From Beijerinckiaceae bacterium (GTDB taxonomy: Bacteria > Pseudomonadota > Alphaproteobacteria > Rhizobiales > Beijerinckiaceae), in assembly GCA_027533425.1 (NCBI GenBank), contig JAPZUD010000001.1, forward strand, positions 1 to 64,000: a stretch of DNA of 64,000 nucleotides. Reading direction: 5' to 3'. How positions within the stretch are numbered: position 1 is the stretch's first letter; each line of letters begins with the position of its first letter. A model generated the notes under the pieces. The model was not told where the DNA came from, did no database searches, and was given only the letters and a program-made list of their open reading frames with translations. Both the position numbers and the translations under genes were made by a program. Below, piece after piece: positions 54,629 to 63,207 of this stretch.

Positions 54629-55773
54629 GGCGTCTTGTTCCAATCCGCAAGGCGATAGCCGATCCCGATCATGCGCCGGAAGGTCCAGCGCCAGCGGCCT
54701 GGCCAGAGCGTATCGGCGATCATCGCGATGGCGATCCAGCGGAACCAGGTGGCGAAGGTGTTCGACAGCCCCTGCGGCTCCTCATAGCCACGCACCCAGC
54801 CATCCTGCCGGCGCAGGCCCTGCCGGATATCGCAGAAGCCGCCATCCGGATTCTGGAAGGCGAGCAACTCGGGCAGGAGCGCCGCCAGCCAGGCTTCGAT
54901 CTCGCTCCGGCGATAATCGAGAAGGTGCCAGCCATGGACCAGCACATCCACCGCATCGACATCGATGCAGGCACTGTCGATCCGCGGGGGCAGGGACAGG
55001 CAGTAATCCACCGCGCGGTCCTGGCCCTCGAGAGCCCGGTTCTCATGATACCAGAGGTGGAAATTGTGCATCGACCCGGCAAAAGCATGCAGCATCCGTG
55101 TGGCATCGGACAGCTGTCCGACACCCCAGAAGCCGGTCGTTGGTTCGCGCAGCCGGTCATGCCAGGCGAAGAGCTGGTCCAGCGCCCGGTTCACCGCTCC
55201 GGCCGGCGCCCCGCCATGCTGCCGCAGCAGGAGCAGGAAGCTCGCGAGGTTGACGATATTGTTCCCCTCCTGCCATGGGTCGCGCAGGTCACGCAGGCTG
55301 AGCCAGTGCCCGAGCGTTTTCTCGTCGAGATAGGGTAGGGCGAAATCGAGCCGTGGCGTCCGCGCCGGCAGCAGCGCCTCGATCGCGCCGAGGGTGTAAT
55401 TGCTGACATGGAAATCGATATAGCCCCAGGTTTCGACCGGATCGGGCTTCTTGAACACCTCCGCATCCGCCATGCCGGCGATCCGGAACCGGCCATCGGG
55501 CAGCCGGCTCTGCTCGAGCCAGCCGGCCAGATCCTCGCGTTCGGACGCGCTCCAGTTTTCGAGCCCGCCCAGCAGGTCCAGGCAGAGGATCCCGTTATAG
55601 GTGCCCGGCAGAAGAACGCCCGGCCAGCGGGCGGGATCATGATGCACGCTGATCCGCATGCAGCCTTTCGGGGCACCGGGAACCTGCTGCGCCGCGAGCC
55701 AGTCCAGCGTCCGGCTCCGGGCGGCCTCGATGCCGATGGCCAGCGCCTCCCGGCTGTCGATCGTCTTCAGCAT
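54625..55773 (-). CDS. alpha-helical toroid protein of sugar cluster
   Basis: 382 residues, soluble. Repeated helix pairs with WLEQSRLPDGRFR, WQEGNNIVNLASFLLLL, TGFWGVGQLSDATRMLHAF and FQNPDGGFCDI suggest an (alpha/alpha)6 toroid like terpene cyclases or helical glycosidases. Conserved Trp/His/Asp-rich loops fit a glycan-processing or sugar-epimerising role. No family recognised with certainty. It lies between the permease and the GH2 genes with overlap on one side and a 4-bp gap on the other. Confidence 0.75.
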   Translation of the reverse strand: MLKTIDSREALAIGIEAARSRTLDWLAAQQVPGAPKGCMRISVHHDPARWPGVLLPGTYNGILCLDLLGGLENWSASEREDLAGWLEQSRLPDGRFRIAGMADAEVFKKPDPVETWGYIDFHVSNYTLGAIEALLPARTPRLDFALPYLDEKTLGHWLSLRDLRDPWQEGNNIVNLASFLLLLRQHGGAPAGAVNRALDQLFAWHDRLREPTTGFWGVGQLSDATRMLHAFAGSMHNFHLWYHENRALEGQDRAVDYCLSLPPRIDSACIDVDAVDVLVHGWHLLDYRRSEIEAWLAALLPELLAFQNPDGGFCDIRQGLRRQDGWVRGYEEPQGLSNTFATWFRWIAIAMIADTLWPGRWRWTFRRMIGIGYRLADWNKTP

Positions 55774-55777
55774 CGTC

Positions 55778-56623
55778 TCATCCTTTCACCGCGCCGGCCG
55801 CCATGCCCTCCATCACCCGCTTCTGGGCGATGAGGAACAGCAAAGCCACTGGCAGGGTGGTCAGCACGGCCAGGGCCATGATTCCCTGGAAATTGGAGCC
55901 CAGTTCGCTGTTCATCGAAAGCAGCGCCACGGGCAGGGTGTAGGTATCGGGCGAGCGCGAGATCACCATGATCGGGAACCATTGTGCCCAGTTCAGCAGA
56001 AAGGTGATCAGCGCCACCGTCGCGGTGATCGGCGCCGCCATGGGCAGCACCACGCGTGTCAGGATCTGCCATTCGCTGGCGCCGTCGATGACCGCGGCCT
56101 CGATCACCTCGTTCGGGATTTTCCGGAAGAACTGCTCGAACAGGAAGAATTGCAGCGGTCCGAGCGCGAGGAACAGGATGATCCCGGCATAGGAGCCCAG
56201 CAGCCCGAGCTTGAACATGACGAGATAGACCGGGATCACCAGCAGCATGTAGGGATACATGATCGTGACGAGGAAGCCGTAACGCACAAGGCTGAAGCCC
56301 GGCGCCTTCGGCCGGCGCACCAGCGCATAGGCGCCGAGCGCCGTCACGATCACCCCCAGCACCGTCGAGAGCGTGGTGATGACCAGCGAGTTCACGACAT
56401 AGGTCGAGAGATTGACCCCGCCGATCCGGCCGATCTCGGTGAAGATCTGGAAGTTCAACGTCTCCGGCCAGGGGCGGAGCGGCGACGAGAGGATGTTCCG
56501 CGTCGGCCGGAAGGCCGAGACCAGCATCCACCAATAGGGATAGAGAAACAGCACGCTGGTGCCGATGGCCACGAGATAGGCCAGCGCCTGCAGCAGCCGG
56601 TTGGGGCGGATATCGTCATTCAT
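55778..56623 (-). CDS. carbohydrate ABC transporter permease (MalG type)
   Basis: A 281-residue inner-membrane protein with six predicted spans. The EAA loop that docks the ATPase is clear: EAAVIDGASEWQILTRVVLP. The N-terminus (VLFLYPYWWMLVSAFRP) is typical of MalG-type CUT1 permeases. It overlaps the MalF-type gene by 4 nt. Confidence 0.94.
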   Translation of the reverse strand: MNDDIRPNRLLQALAYLVAIGTSVLFLYPYWWMLVSAFRPTRNILSSPLRPWPETLNFQIFTEIGRIGGVNLSTYVVNSLVITTLSTVLGVIVTALGAYALVRRPKAPGFSLVRYGFLVTIMYPYMLLVIPVYLVMFKLGLLGSYAGIILFLALGPLQFFLFEQFFRKIPNEVIEAAVIDGASEWQILTRVVLPMAAPITATVALITFLLNWAQWFPIMVISRSPDTYTLPVALLSMNSELGSNFQGIMALAVLTTLPVALLFLIAQKRVMEGMAAGAVKG

Positions 56624-57510
56624 TGGCCCGGCTCCCGGTCGCCGAGCCGGTAGGCGGTCAGCGACAGCCCGATCACGATGGCGAACAGGATCGTCGCCAT
56701 GGCGGTGGCCTCGCCATAGCGGGCCTGGTCGAACAGCTGGTAGGCATAATAGCTGACGAAATTGGTCTGGTCGTTCGGCCCGCCCTTCGTCATCACCACG
56801 ACGACGGTGAAGGTCTTGAGGAACTGGATCAGCGCATAGACCGTGTTGATCACCAGAGCCGGCCGCAATTGCGGCAGGATCACATAGCGCCAGCGCTGCC
56901 AGGTCGTTGCCCCGTCGAGATGCGCGGCCTCCTCGAGCGCCCGGTCGCGGATCGAGAGATTGGCGAGAAAGATGATCATGTAGAAGCCGGCATGGTGCCA
57001 GAGTTCGGCAATCAGAATGGCCAGCATCGCGGTATCGACGCTGGACAGCCCGCCGAAGGGCGGCAGGCCGAGCAGGGTCAGGAAGGCATTGAGCGCGCCG
57101 AAGGAGCGGTCATAGAGCCAGCGCCAGACGACATAGCCCGCCACGTCCGGCGTGATGACCGGCAGGAAGATCGCCAGCCGGAAGAACAGGCTGCCCCGCT
57201 TCAGCAGGCGCGAATCGAGCAGGATCGCGAAACCCAGTGCAAAGGCGAGGTTCGCGACCACCGAGAGTACGGTGTAGAGCAGGGTCCGCGCCAGCGAGGC
57301 GAGAAAGATCGGATCGGCCAGCACGGCCGCGTAGTTCGCGAGCCCCACATAGGTCGGGTTCGGCCTTAGCGCCGTGGCCGAGGCGGTGAAGGAGACCTGC
57401 ATCGAGAGCAGGATCGGCCAGACCCCGAACAGGATGGTCAGGGCGGCGAAGGGCGCGACGAACAGGTAGAAGATCCTGTCACGCGAGAGGGTTGCAAGGA
57501 CATCTGTCAT
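56620..57510 (-). CDS. carbohydrate ABC transporter permease (MalF type)
   Basis: A 296-residue inner-membrane protein with six predicted spans. The EAA loop is EEAAHLDGATTWQRWRYVILPQL. The N-terminal half has the usual NTLLYT-like block (ARTLLYTVLSVVANLAFALG). It pairs with the MalG-type gene to form the channel. No ATPase gene is found in the cluster. Confidence 0.94.
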   Translation of the reverse strand: MTDVLATLSRDRIFYLFVAPFAALTILFGVWPILLSMQVSFTASATALRPNPTYVGLANYAAVLADPIFLASLARTLLYTVLSVVANLAFALGFAILLDSRLLKRGSLFFRLAIFLPVITPDVAGYVVWRWLYDRSFGALNAFLTLLGLPPFGGLSSVDTAMLAILIAELWHHAGFYMIIFLANLSIRDRALEEAAHLDGATTWQRWRYVILPQLRPALVINTVYALIQFLKTFTVVVVMTKGGPNDQTNFVSYYAYQLFDQARYGEATAMATILFAIVIGLSLTAYRLGDREPGQ

Positions 57511-57576
57511 CGGGGCCGGTCCGCCTCACGCCTTCCGCCGGCCCGTCTGGCCGGCGGCCCTGTCATTCCCCGGGCT

Positions 57577-58857
57577 TCAGCCCCGGAGCTTGGCGGCGAG
57601 ATCGCGCATTTCCTTGGCGGTTTCCGCGATGAAGGCCTTCCAGTCCGCCGGCGGCCGGGCAATGCCGGACAGGAGCTTGCGGTGGAAGGCCGCTTCCAGC
57701 TCCGGATAGAAGGCATGGATCGATTCCGGGAAGTCATAGGCCACCAGCCGATGCTCCGCCTTGGCGAAATATTGCTGGCGCGGCGAGAGCTTCGAAATGT
57801 CGAGATCCTTGCGGACCCCGGCGCCGATATTCTCCAGCGAGGCCTGCTGGGCCGGCTTCGACAGCATGAAGGCCGCGAATTCCTGCGCCAGCGCCTTGTT
57901 CGGCGAATTCTCCGGAACGGCAATGCCGCGCATCCCGCCGATCACGACCGCATTCGGCCGGTTCGGCGCGAATTTCGGCCAGGGCCCCGAGACGAAATCG
58001 CCGTTGAGCACCTGCGCGCCATCCCATTTGCGCACATTCCAGTCACCCACGCGGAACATGCCGCCGCGGCCGCCCTCGATCACTTGATACATTTCCGCAA
58101 AGGAATGGTTGATCGTGTCCGGTGCCACGAAGCGGTAGCTCGAATAGGTCTTGAGGAATTCCTCCAGCACCTCGGCATGGCCCGGCTGATCGATGGTGAT
58201 CTTCCCTTCCGGGTCGATAAGCGTGTGCCGCAGCCCCGAGCCGAAGGTGAAGAGGTCAAGCATGTGGATCAGGTCACGCGGCTTGGCGGCCTGCAGCGCC
58301 ATGCCGAACGTGTCGGCCTGGCCATTGCCGTCCGGGTCCTTGTCACGGAAGGCGGTGGCGAGGGCCTTCACCTCTTCCCATGTGTCGGGGAACTTGCCGC
58401 CGTTCTTGTCGAGCCAGCTCTTGCGGACGCCGAAGGCCATCTGCACGCGCTGGATCGGGATGATGATCTGCCGGCCCTTGAAGGTCGCGACGCGCATGTC
58501 GTCCTCGGAAAGGAAGCCCTTGTCAGGGACCGTGCCCGTCAGTGCCTTCAGGTCCATGACCTTGTTGGTCTGCTGCTGGATGCGGATGACGCGCTCGTAA
58601 TTGTTGAAGATCAGATCCGGCGCCGTATCGGTATTCAGCGCGCTGATGACGCGGCCGAACCATTGGTCGGTCGGGAAGCTCTGCGAGCGGATCGTGACGC
58701 CCGGCTTCTGCTTGGCGAATTCGGCCGAAAGCGCCTCGAACCACTTGATCCCGTTATCGCCGAGATCATGCCAGACGGTCAGCTGCTGGGCTTTGGCCGG
58801 CAGGATGGAGGCGGCGGCCGCGAAGGCGGCACATGCGACTTTGCGTAGGATGCCCAT
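57577..58857 (-). CDS. sugar ABC transporter substrate-binding protein
   Basis: A 426-residue periplasmic binding protein of the CUT1 type. A signal peptide (MGILRKVACAAFAAAASILPAKA) precedes QQLTVWHDLGDNGIKWFE. Typical blocks: TAPDLIFNNYERVI and TWEEVKALATAFRDKDPDGNGQADTFG (split), with NKALAQEFAAFMLSKPAQQ near the end. ATG 58857 follows GAGGAACAG. First gene of the operon, and divergent from the LacI regulator across a palindromic operator. Confidence 0.94.
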   Translation of the reverse strand: MGILRKVACAAFAAAASILPAKAQQLTVWHDLGDNGIKWFEALSAEFAKQKPGVTIRSQSFPTDQWFGRVISALNTDTAPDLIFNNYERVIRIQQQTNKVMDLKALTGTVPDKGFLSEDDMRVATFKGRQIIIPIQRVQMAFGVRKSWLDKNGGKFPDTWEEVKALATAFRDKDPDGNGQADTFGMALQAAKPRDLIHMLDLFTFGSGLRHTLIDPEGKITIDQPGHAEVLEEFLKTYSSYRFVAPDTINHSFAEMYQVIEGGRGGMFRVGDWNVRKWDGAQVLNGDFVSGPWPKFAPNRPNAVVIGGMRGIAVPENSPNKALAQEFAAFMLSKPAQQASLENIGAGVRKDLDISKLSPRQQYFAKAEHRLVAYDFPESIHAFYPELEAAFHRKLLSGIARPPADWKAFIAETAKEMRDLAAKLRG

Positions 58858-58920
58858 CTGTTCCTCCCAGGGCTGTTTTCTTGGCCGGATTTCCGGCTCT
58901 TGACTTGGTGGGAAAACGAA

Positions 58921-58934
58921 GGAAAACGTTTTCC
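58921..58934. promoter_or_regulatory. LacI-type operator in divergent promoter region
   Basis: The perfect 14-bp palindrome GGAAAACGTTTTCC with a central CG, as expected for LacI-family operators. Extra half-sites GGGAAAAC flank it at about 58911 and 58957. It lies between the regulator and the binding-protein operon and could control both. Confidence 0.82.
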
Positions 58935-58975
58935 CTGTTGTGACAGTACCACCGATGGGGAAAACTGCAAGCCAG

Positions 58976-59974
58976 ATGACGAAGCGCATGATGCAGGCAA
59001 GTTCCATCAAGGAGGTCGCAGCCCTCGCGGGCGTCTCCATCGCGACCGTTTCACGGGTAGTGAACGGTGTCGCGAACAAGGCGTCCGACGAGACGGTGGA
59101 GCGGGTGCGCAAGGCCATTGCCACGCTGGATTACCGCCCGACCAGCGCCGGACGTGACCTGCGCAGGCGGACGAGCCGCCTTGTCGCGGTACTGGCCGCC
59201 AATCTCGCGAACCCGGCAATGACAGCGATCGCGGCCTCGGCCGAAGCGGCTCTGCGTGAGAATGGCCTCGTGATGGTGTTGTGCGATACGCATGATCAGC
59301 CGGAACTCCAGGACGAGTATATCCGCGAGATGCTGGCCCAGCAGGCCCGTGCGATCGTGCTGCTGGGTGCTGTGGACAGCTTCATGCTGCGCCGTGCGCA
59401 GGAGAGTTCCATTCCCCTCGTCTTTGTGAACCGACGCGCACCTGACGGGCCGATGCGCGGCTTCATCGGGATCGATAATCAACGGGCAGGCGAGGATGTT
59501 GCGCGCTGGGCTCTCGCACGCGGCCTGCAGAACGCGGTGCTCATTCATGCACCAACCGCCTCTTCCGCAACCCGCGAGCGTGTCCAGGGCATCCTTGCCG
59601 GCTTTGCAGCGGCCGGAACGCCTCTCGGCACGAGCCGTGTGCTCGCCCCGCAGGCTCCCGACCATCTCCGGATCGGAAGGGATGCCGCACTTGACCTGAT
59701 CCGCGGCTGTGACAGACCCGACCTTGTAATTTGCACGAGCGATCTCATCGCCTTTGGTGTTGCGCGGGCCTGGCGGGAGGCTCTGCCAGGGCAGCAAGCA
59801 CCGAGACTGATCGGCTTTGACGATTCACCGATGAACGAGTGGCTTGCGCCAAACCTCAACTCGGTGCGCATTCCTTACGAGGCTTATGGGCGGGCCATTG
59901 TGGAGGCTCTGTTGGGGGGCGACCGCTGCGCGACCATCGTGCTGGCTCACCAGATCATCGAACGCCAGACCTGA
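58976..59974 (+). CDS. LacI-family transcriptional regulator
   Basis: 332 residues from ATG 58976; ATGs at 58955 and 58991 are also in frame. The HTH is SSIKEVAALAGVSIATVSRVVNG, with the hinge region DYRPTSAGRDLRRRTS. The periplasmic-binding-protein-like effector domain ends LAHQIIERQT. It likely represses the divergent sugar operon through GGAAAACGTTTTCC and is released by the imported sugar. An IS6 remnant begins 13 bp after its stop. Confidence 0.93.
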   Translation: MTKRMMQASSIKEVAALAGVSIATVSRVVNGVANKASDETVERVRKAIATLDYRPTSAGRDLRRRTSRLVAVLAANLANPAMTAIAASAEAALRENGLVMVLCDTHDQPELQDEYIREMLAQQARAIVLLGAVDSFMLRRAQESSIPLVFVNRRAPDGPMRGFIGIDNQRAGEDVARWALARGLQNAVLIHAPTASSATRERVQGILAGFAAAGTPLGTSRVLAPQAPDHLRIGRDAALDLIRGCDRPDLVICTSDLIAFGVARAWREALPGQQAPRLIGFDDSPMNEWLAPNLNSVRIPYEAYGRAIVEALLGGDRCATIVLAHQIIERQT

Positions 59975-59987
59975 AACGAGCAGCGCG

Positions 59988-60176
59988 GGCGCGTCAGATC
60001 AAAAATCGGGTTCCCGCCTTAGCGGGCATAGCTACCCTCGGTCGCATGAGCCATTTGCGCGTTTTTTCTACTTCAAGTCCAACCGCCGCACTCACCGCGT
60101 GGCGTCAGCTTGGCATGGCCTGATCTTGCCGGGGCAGGGTGCTTTCCGAGACTTTTTTGGCGAGTCTGACAGCAGC
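59988..60176 (+). mobile_element. IS6-family MITE-like remnant
   Basis: 189 bp with both ends recognisable: a worn left end (GCGTCAGATCAAAAATCGGG) and a right end TCTGACAGCAGC. Between them only the first 12 codons of the transposase and its last 13 remain, fused in frame (MSHLRVFSTSSPTAALTAW...). It cannot move on its own; the full copy could act on it. Confidence 0.88.
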
Positions 60177-60184
60177 CGCGAGAC

Positions 60185-61276
60185 TTATTCGAGAAAGGTC
60201 TCGATCGGATAAGGTCTCAGCTCGGCGAGATACTCGGAGAGTGTAACAAGGCCGATGCAGGGCGTTGCGCCGCGGAAATCCAGTTCCCCGCAAGCAGCCT
60301 TCCGCGCCAGGATGATTGCCGGGATGGTTGGGATTTGCGGGCCTTCGCCCCGCCGGGCCACGATGAACCAGCGACGCTCTTGTGGGCGACCATCAAGATC
60401 CAGCCCGCCAAGAATCACGAACATCCCGCCATCGGCGCTGCCCAGCGGATCAAAAAGGTTGCTGGCCTTGAGCAGCCATCCGGCATGGCGCGGCAGGTCG
60501 AGCGGCAACCCGATCCTGACGAGCCAAGAAAGCGCCCAAAGCCCGAGATGCAGTGGAGCGAGTTCGAGCCCGGCGGAAAAACGGATGGCGCGCAGCTCAT
60601 AGGCCCGCGGCAGGAGATCGAGATCCGGAATGTCGCAATTGGCCATCCAGCGCTGGCCCAGCACAGGGAAAAGCTGTCGATGGACGTTCTGCCAGCCGTA
60701 GGAAGGACCGTCATCCCCGGCAAAGGGACGCAAGGACTTGCCGACATAGGACAGGATCCCCTGCGTGGTAGCGAGGCCACGCTCGGCCTTCTGGCCGGGG
60801 CTGATGCCGAAGCGCAGGGTGTGGAGCTGCGAGAATTGCGGTCGCAGATACTCGATCACAGCCGACGAAAGCGCGGGAACCGTGCTGGCTCCACTGATCA
60901 CGGCTACACCCCGGTCTCGCGCCTGCGCATCGAGCGCGCTGATCCCGGTCACGAAATCGCGGCCATCCGCCAGATCGATGTAATGGGTGCCGGCTTCGAT
61001 GCAGGCCTGCGCAACCCCGTAATCGCTGTTCTGGAACGGCCCGCAGGTATTCACGACAACAGAGGGCTGAACCTGATCGAGATGCCGGCGCAGATCATGT
61101 CGAACATCGAACGCAACTGGCGTCGCGAGCCCATGGGGAAGCGCGGCGGCTTCCGCCTTGGCACGTCCTTCATCGCGGCCAGCAAGAACGACCGGCGTGT
61201 TGCTGGCCGTGAGCGCACGGGCGATCCGCTTCCCGAAATTGCCATAGCCACCGAGGATGAGGACACTACCCGTCAA
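60185..61276 (-). CDS. saccharopine dehydrogenase-like oxidoreductase
   Basis: 363 residues from a TTG at 61276 that follows GGAGA; the first in-frame ATG lies farther upstream at 61315. The N-terminal Rossmann fold begins SVLILGGYGNFGKRIARAL, then VNTCGPFQNSDYGVAQACIEAGTHYIDLADG, split over the domain. The family covers trans-acting enoyl reductases and saccharopine reductases; the substrate here is unknown. The start overlaps the DUF4166 gene by 11 nt, so the two are coupled. Four-gene minus-strand cluster. Confidence 0.85.
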   Translation of the reverse strand: MTGSVLILGGYGNFGKRIARALTASNTPVVLAGRDEGRAKAEAAALPHGLATPVAFDVRHDLRRHLDQVQPSVVVNTCGPFQNSDYGVAQACIEAGTHYIDLADGRDFVTGISALDAQARDRGVAVISGASTVPALSSAVIEYLRPQFSQLHTLRFGISPGQKAERGLATTQGILSYVGKSLRPFAGDDGPSYGWQNVHRQLFPVLGQRWMANCDIPDLDLLPRAYELRAIRFSAGLELAPLHLGLWALSWLVRIGLPLDLPRHAGWLLKASNLFDPLGSADGGMFVILGGLDLDGRPQERRWFIVARRGEGPQIPTIPAIILARKAACGELDFRGATPCIGLVTLSEYLAELRPYPIETFLE

Positions 61277-61883
61277 GGCGCATCTCCCCGATGCGGAAGG
61301 TTCCGCTGTAGCCATACAGCATTCCAAACAGCCGGTGCCGGATCGTCATCTCCATCGCGAAGCGGGTGTCGTCGATCGCGCGCTCCCACGCTTCCCCGCG
61401 CCCGAACAGCCATTCCAGCGGCATCGGGATCACCCTGCCGAAACACCGCAGGGCGTAGCCCCGATGGTCAAGCCGGACTTGCCCCTCGGCATAGGAAAAA
61501 GCCGCGCGCCAGCCAAACCCGATCGCCATCCACTCGATCACCTCATTGCCACCCACCGGCACCATTGCGGAGCGGAAATGGTAGGGCTTGCGATTGGGGA
61601 AGCGGAATTCCCGATCAAGAACAAAGGCCGCGCTTCCCGGCTCGCTGCGAAAGGTCACCGTCACCGGCACGTCGCGCCCTGCAATTGGCACAAGAGCGCC
61701 CGAAATGCGCAGAAGCGGGGCAAACAGGCGCGCCAGCCGGGAAAGCTGGACCGCCATCACGCCCTCGACCACGACCTCATCCTGCGAAAACGGTCGATTC
61801 GCGTAATGCCGCCGGAATACCGCCGGCAGCTGGTTCCAGCCCGCGCCGAAAATGTTCCGGAAAATGGGGTCATGTTCGCTCAT
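61266..61883 (-). CDS. DUF4166 family protein
   Basis: 205 residues. The family pattern is visible: IFRNIFGAGWNQLPAVFRRHY, then GRDVPVTVTFRSEPGSAAFVLDREF split by short variations, and the late GYSGTFRIGE. DUF4166 is often found next to, or fused to, saccharopine-dehydrogenase-like proteins, as here. No signal peptide. Function unknown. Confidence 0.87.
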   Translation of the reverse strand: MSEHDPIFRNIFGAGWNQLPAVFRRHYANRPFSQDEVVVEGVMAVQLSRLARLFAPLLRISGALVPIAGRDVPVTVTFRSEPGSAAFVLDREFRFPNRKPYHFRSAMVPVGGNEVIEWMAIGFGWRAAFSYAEGQVRLDHRGYALRCFGRVIPMPLEWLFGRGEAWERAIDDTRFAMEMTIRHRLFGMLYGYSGTFRIGEMRLDG

Positions 61884-62290
61884 CGCGTCTTCAGATTGTC
61901 GATCGGGGCCACGCCAAGCATCCGGATCAGCAGGTTCCGGGTGCCGCGCATCAGTGGATAGGCCAGCTTCGCCAACCTCGGCGAACGGAACAGCAGCGCA
62001 TTCGCCCGGTTGAACCAGCCATATCTCGAACCAAGCAGGGCCATGACCTGAAGTGCTTCCGCACCGTGATAGAGCTGGTCGCCGAACTGGATGACCATGC
62101 CTTCGTCAAGGTCGAGCCGTTCGGCATTGATCCGTTGGATCAGGGGATGCTCCTTGTCGACACGCGCATCCACTAGATGAAGCTGCCCGACGTGCTCACG
62201 GATCCGGAGCGCATGGGCCGCGTAGGTGCAGATCGGGCATTCGCCATCATAGGCGAACCAGATTTCACCCGTTTCCTGTCCGGTCAGCAT
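61880..62290 (-). CDS. DCC1-like thiol-disulfide oxidoreductase (DUF393)
   Basis: 136 residues. The DCC motif is intact: WFAYDGECPICTYAAHALR with CPIC as the redox pair. The rest matches the family (VDARVDKEHPLIQRI, LDEGMVIQFGDQLYHGAEAL). The membrane-proximal end is basic and amphipathic (FRSPRLAKLAYPLMRGTRN). It overlaps the DUF4166 gene by 4 nt. Confidence 0.9.
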   Translation of the reverse strand: MLTGQETGEIWFAYDGECPICTYAAHALRIREHVGQLHLVDARVDKEHPLIQRINAERLDLDEGMVIQFGDQLYHGAEALQVMALLGSRYGWFNRANALLFRSPRLAKLAYPLMRGTRNLLIRMLGVAPIDNLKTR

Positions 62291-62326
62291 ATCAGCCCGC
62301 TCCCGATCATCTCGTTGCCCAGCGCC

Positions 62327-62791
62327 TCAGAACGGTTTCGCGATCATCAGCCACAGGATCGCCATCGTGAAGCCGAAGCCTGGAATTCCGAAAGCGAACC
62401 AGATGCGGAAATAGCGATGATACGCATCTGGCAGGGGTGTGCCGGTCTCGGCGGCCAACGTTGCCAAATCGCGCAATTTCATTTGGATCCAGACCACGGG
62501 CAACCAGAAAACCCCTGCTCCGATATAGAGGGCGAGCGAAGCGAGAATCCAGGGTTCCGCGAGCGAGCGCCCTGTTGCAAGAACCAGCAAATACCCTGTC
62601 ACAGGCTGGAGAATAGCTGCCGTAGCCGTGAAGATCGCATCCGCCATCACGACGACACGGGCCGTCCGGGCAATGAAGGCGGGCTCGGCCGTGCGATGCG
62701 CGATCAGCATAAAGAACGCGATTCCCGTTCCGGTGCCGAGCAGGACGACGGCACCCAGCACATGGACGAATTTTAGCAACGGATAATCCAC
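62327..62791 (-). CDS. DUF2269 integral membrane protein
   Basis: 154 residues with four hydrophobic spans. Start LLKFVHVLGAVVLLGTGTGIAFFM is typical of DUF2269, with the conserved His near residue 10. Ends FGFTMAILWLMIAKPF. Probable first gene of the four-gene cluster; no recognised role. Confidence 0.85.
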   Translation of the reverse strand: MDYPLLKFVHVLGAVVLLGTGTGIAFFMLIAHRTAEPAFIARTARVVVMADAIFTATAAILQPVTGYLLVLATGRSLAEPWILASLALYIGAGVFWLPVVWIQMKLRDLATLAAETGTPLPDAYHRYFRIWFAFGIPGFGFTMAILWLMIAKPF

Positions 62792-63207
62792 GATCGACCT
62801 GCCTCGGTGCAGACGGTCTATCCTGAGGCGATGCTCGCGTCATCCCATGATCGAGCGCACGATGAACCGGGTCGCGGCAGCCGGCGAGCTTGTCCGCTTT
62901 TGGTATTCGCCTTGCGCGGCGTGAGTGACCGCCATGGCAGCGCACAGAGCGGCCTGGGTCGGGAGGCGTCAAAATCAAGCGTGGAGATCGGGTTGAGGAC
63001 CCATGCCGCATGTTTTCCTCTGACAGCGCCTCACGGATCGCCTTGCTTCAAACGGCGCGGCCTGCTCCAGGCCGGGCCAAGGCAGATTCCGAGGCTTTTT
63101 GGGCTCGTCTGAAAGCACCCTTGTTTCCTGCCCCGGTTTTCCGGGCCCATTGAACGCCTGGTTTCGATCTCTTGGCACTCACAGCAGGACGTCAGCCAGC
63201 CGCGTCC
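62792..63207. other. intergenic region with IS6 trace
   Basis: About 415 bp with no supported gene. The promoter of the DUF2269 cluster should be near 62800-62900. From about 63005 the sequence carries traces of IS6 ends, annotated separately. The remainder shows nothing I can name. Confidence 0.45.
63050..63119 (+). mobile_element. IS6-family right-end trace
   Basis: About 70 bp resembling the segment from the transposase stop to the right end: GGCCTGCTCC...ATTCCGAGGCTTTTTGGG...GTCTGAAAGCACC. A second right-end-like motif, CTCTGACAGCGCC, lies at 63011-63023. Strongly eroded, same orientation as the other four copies. Confidence 0.6.
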
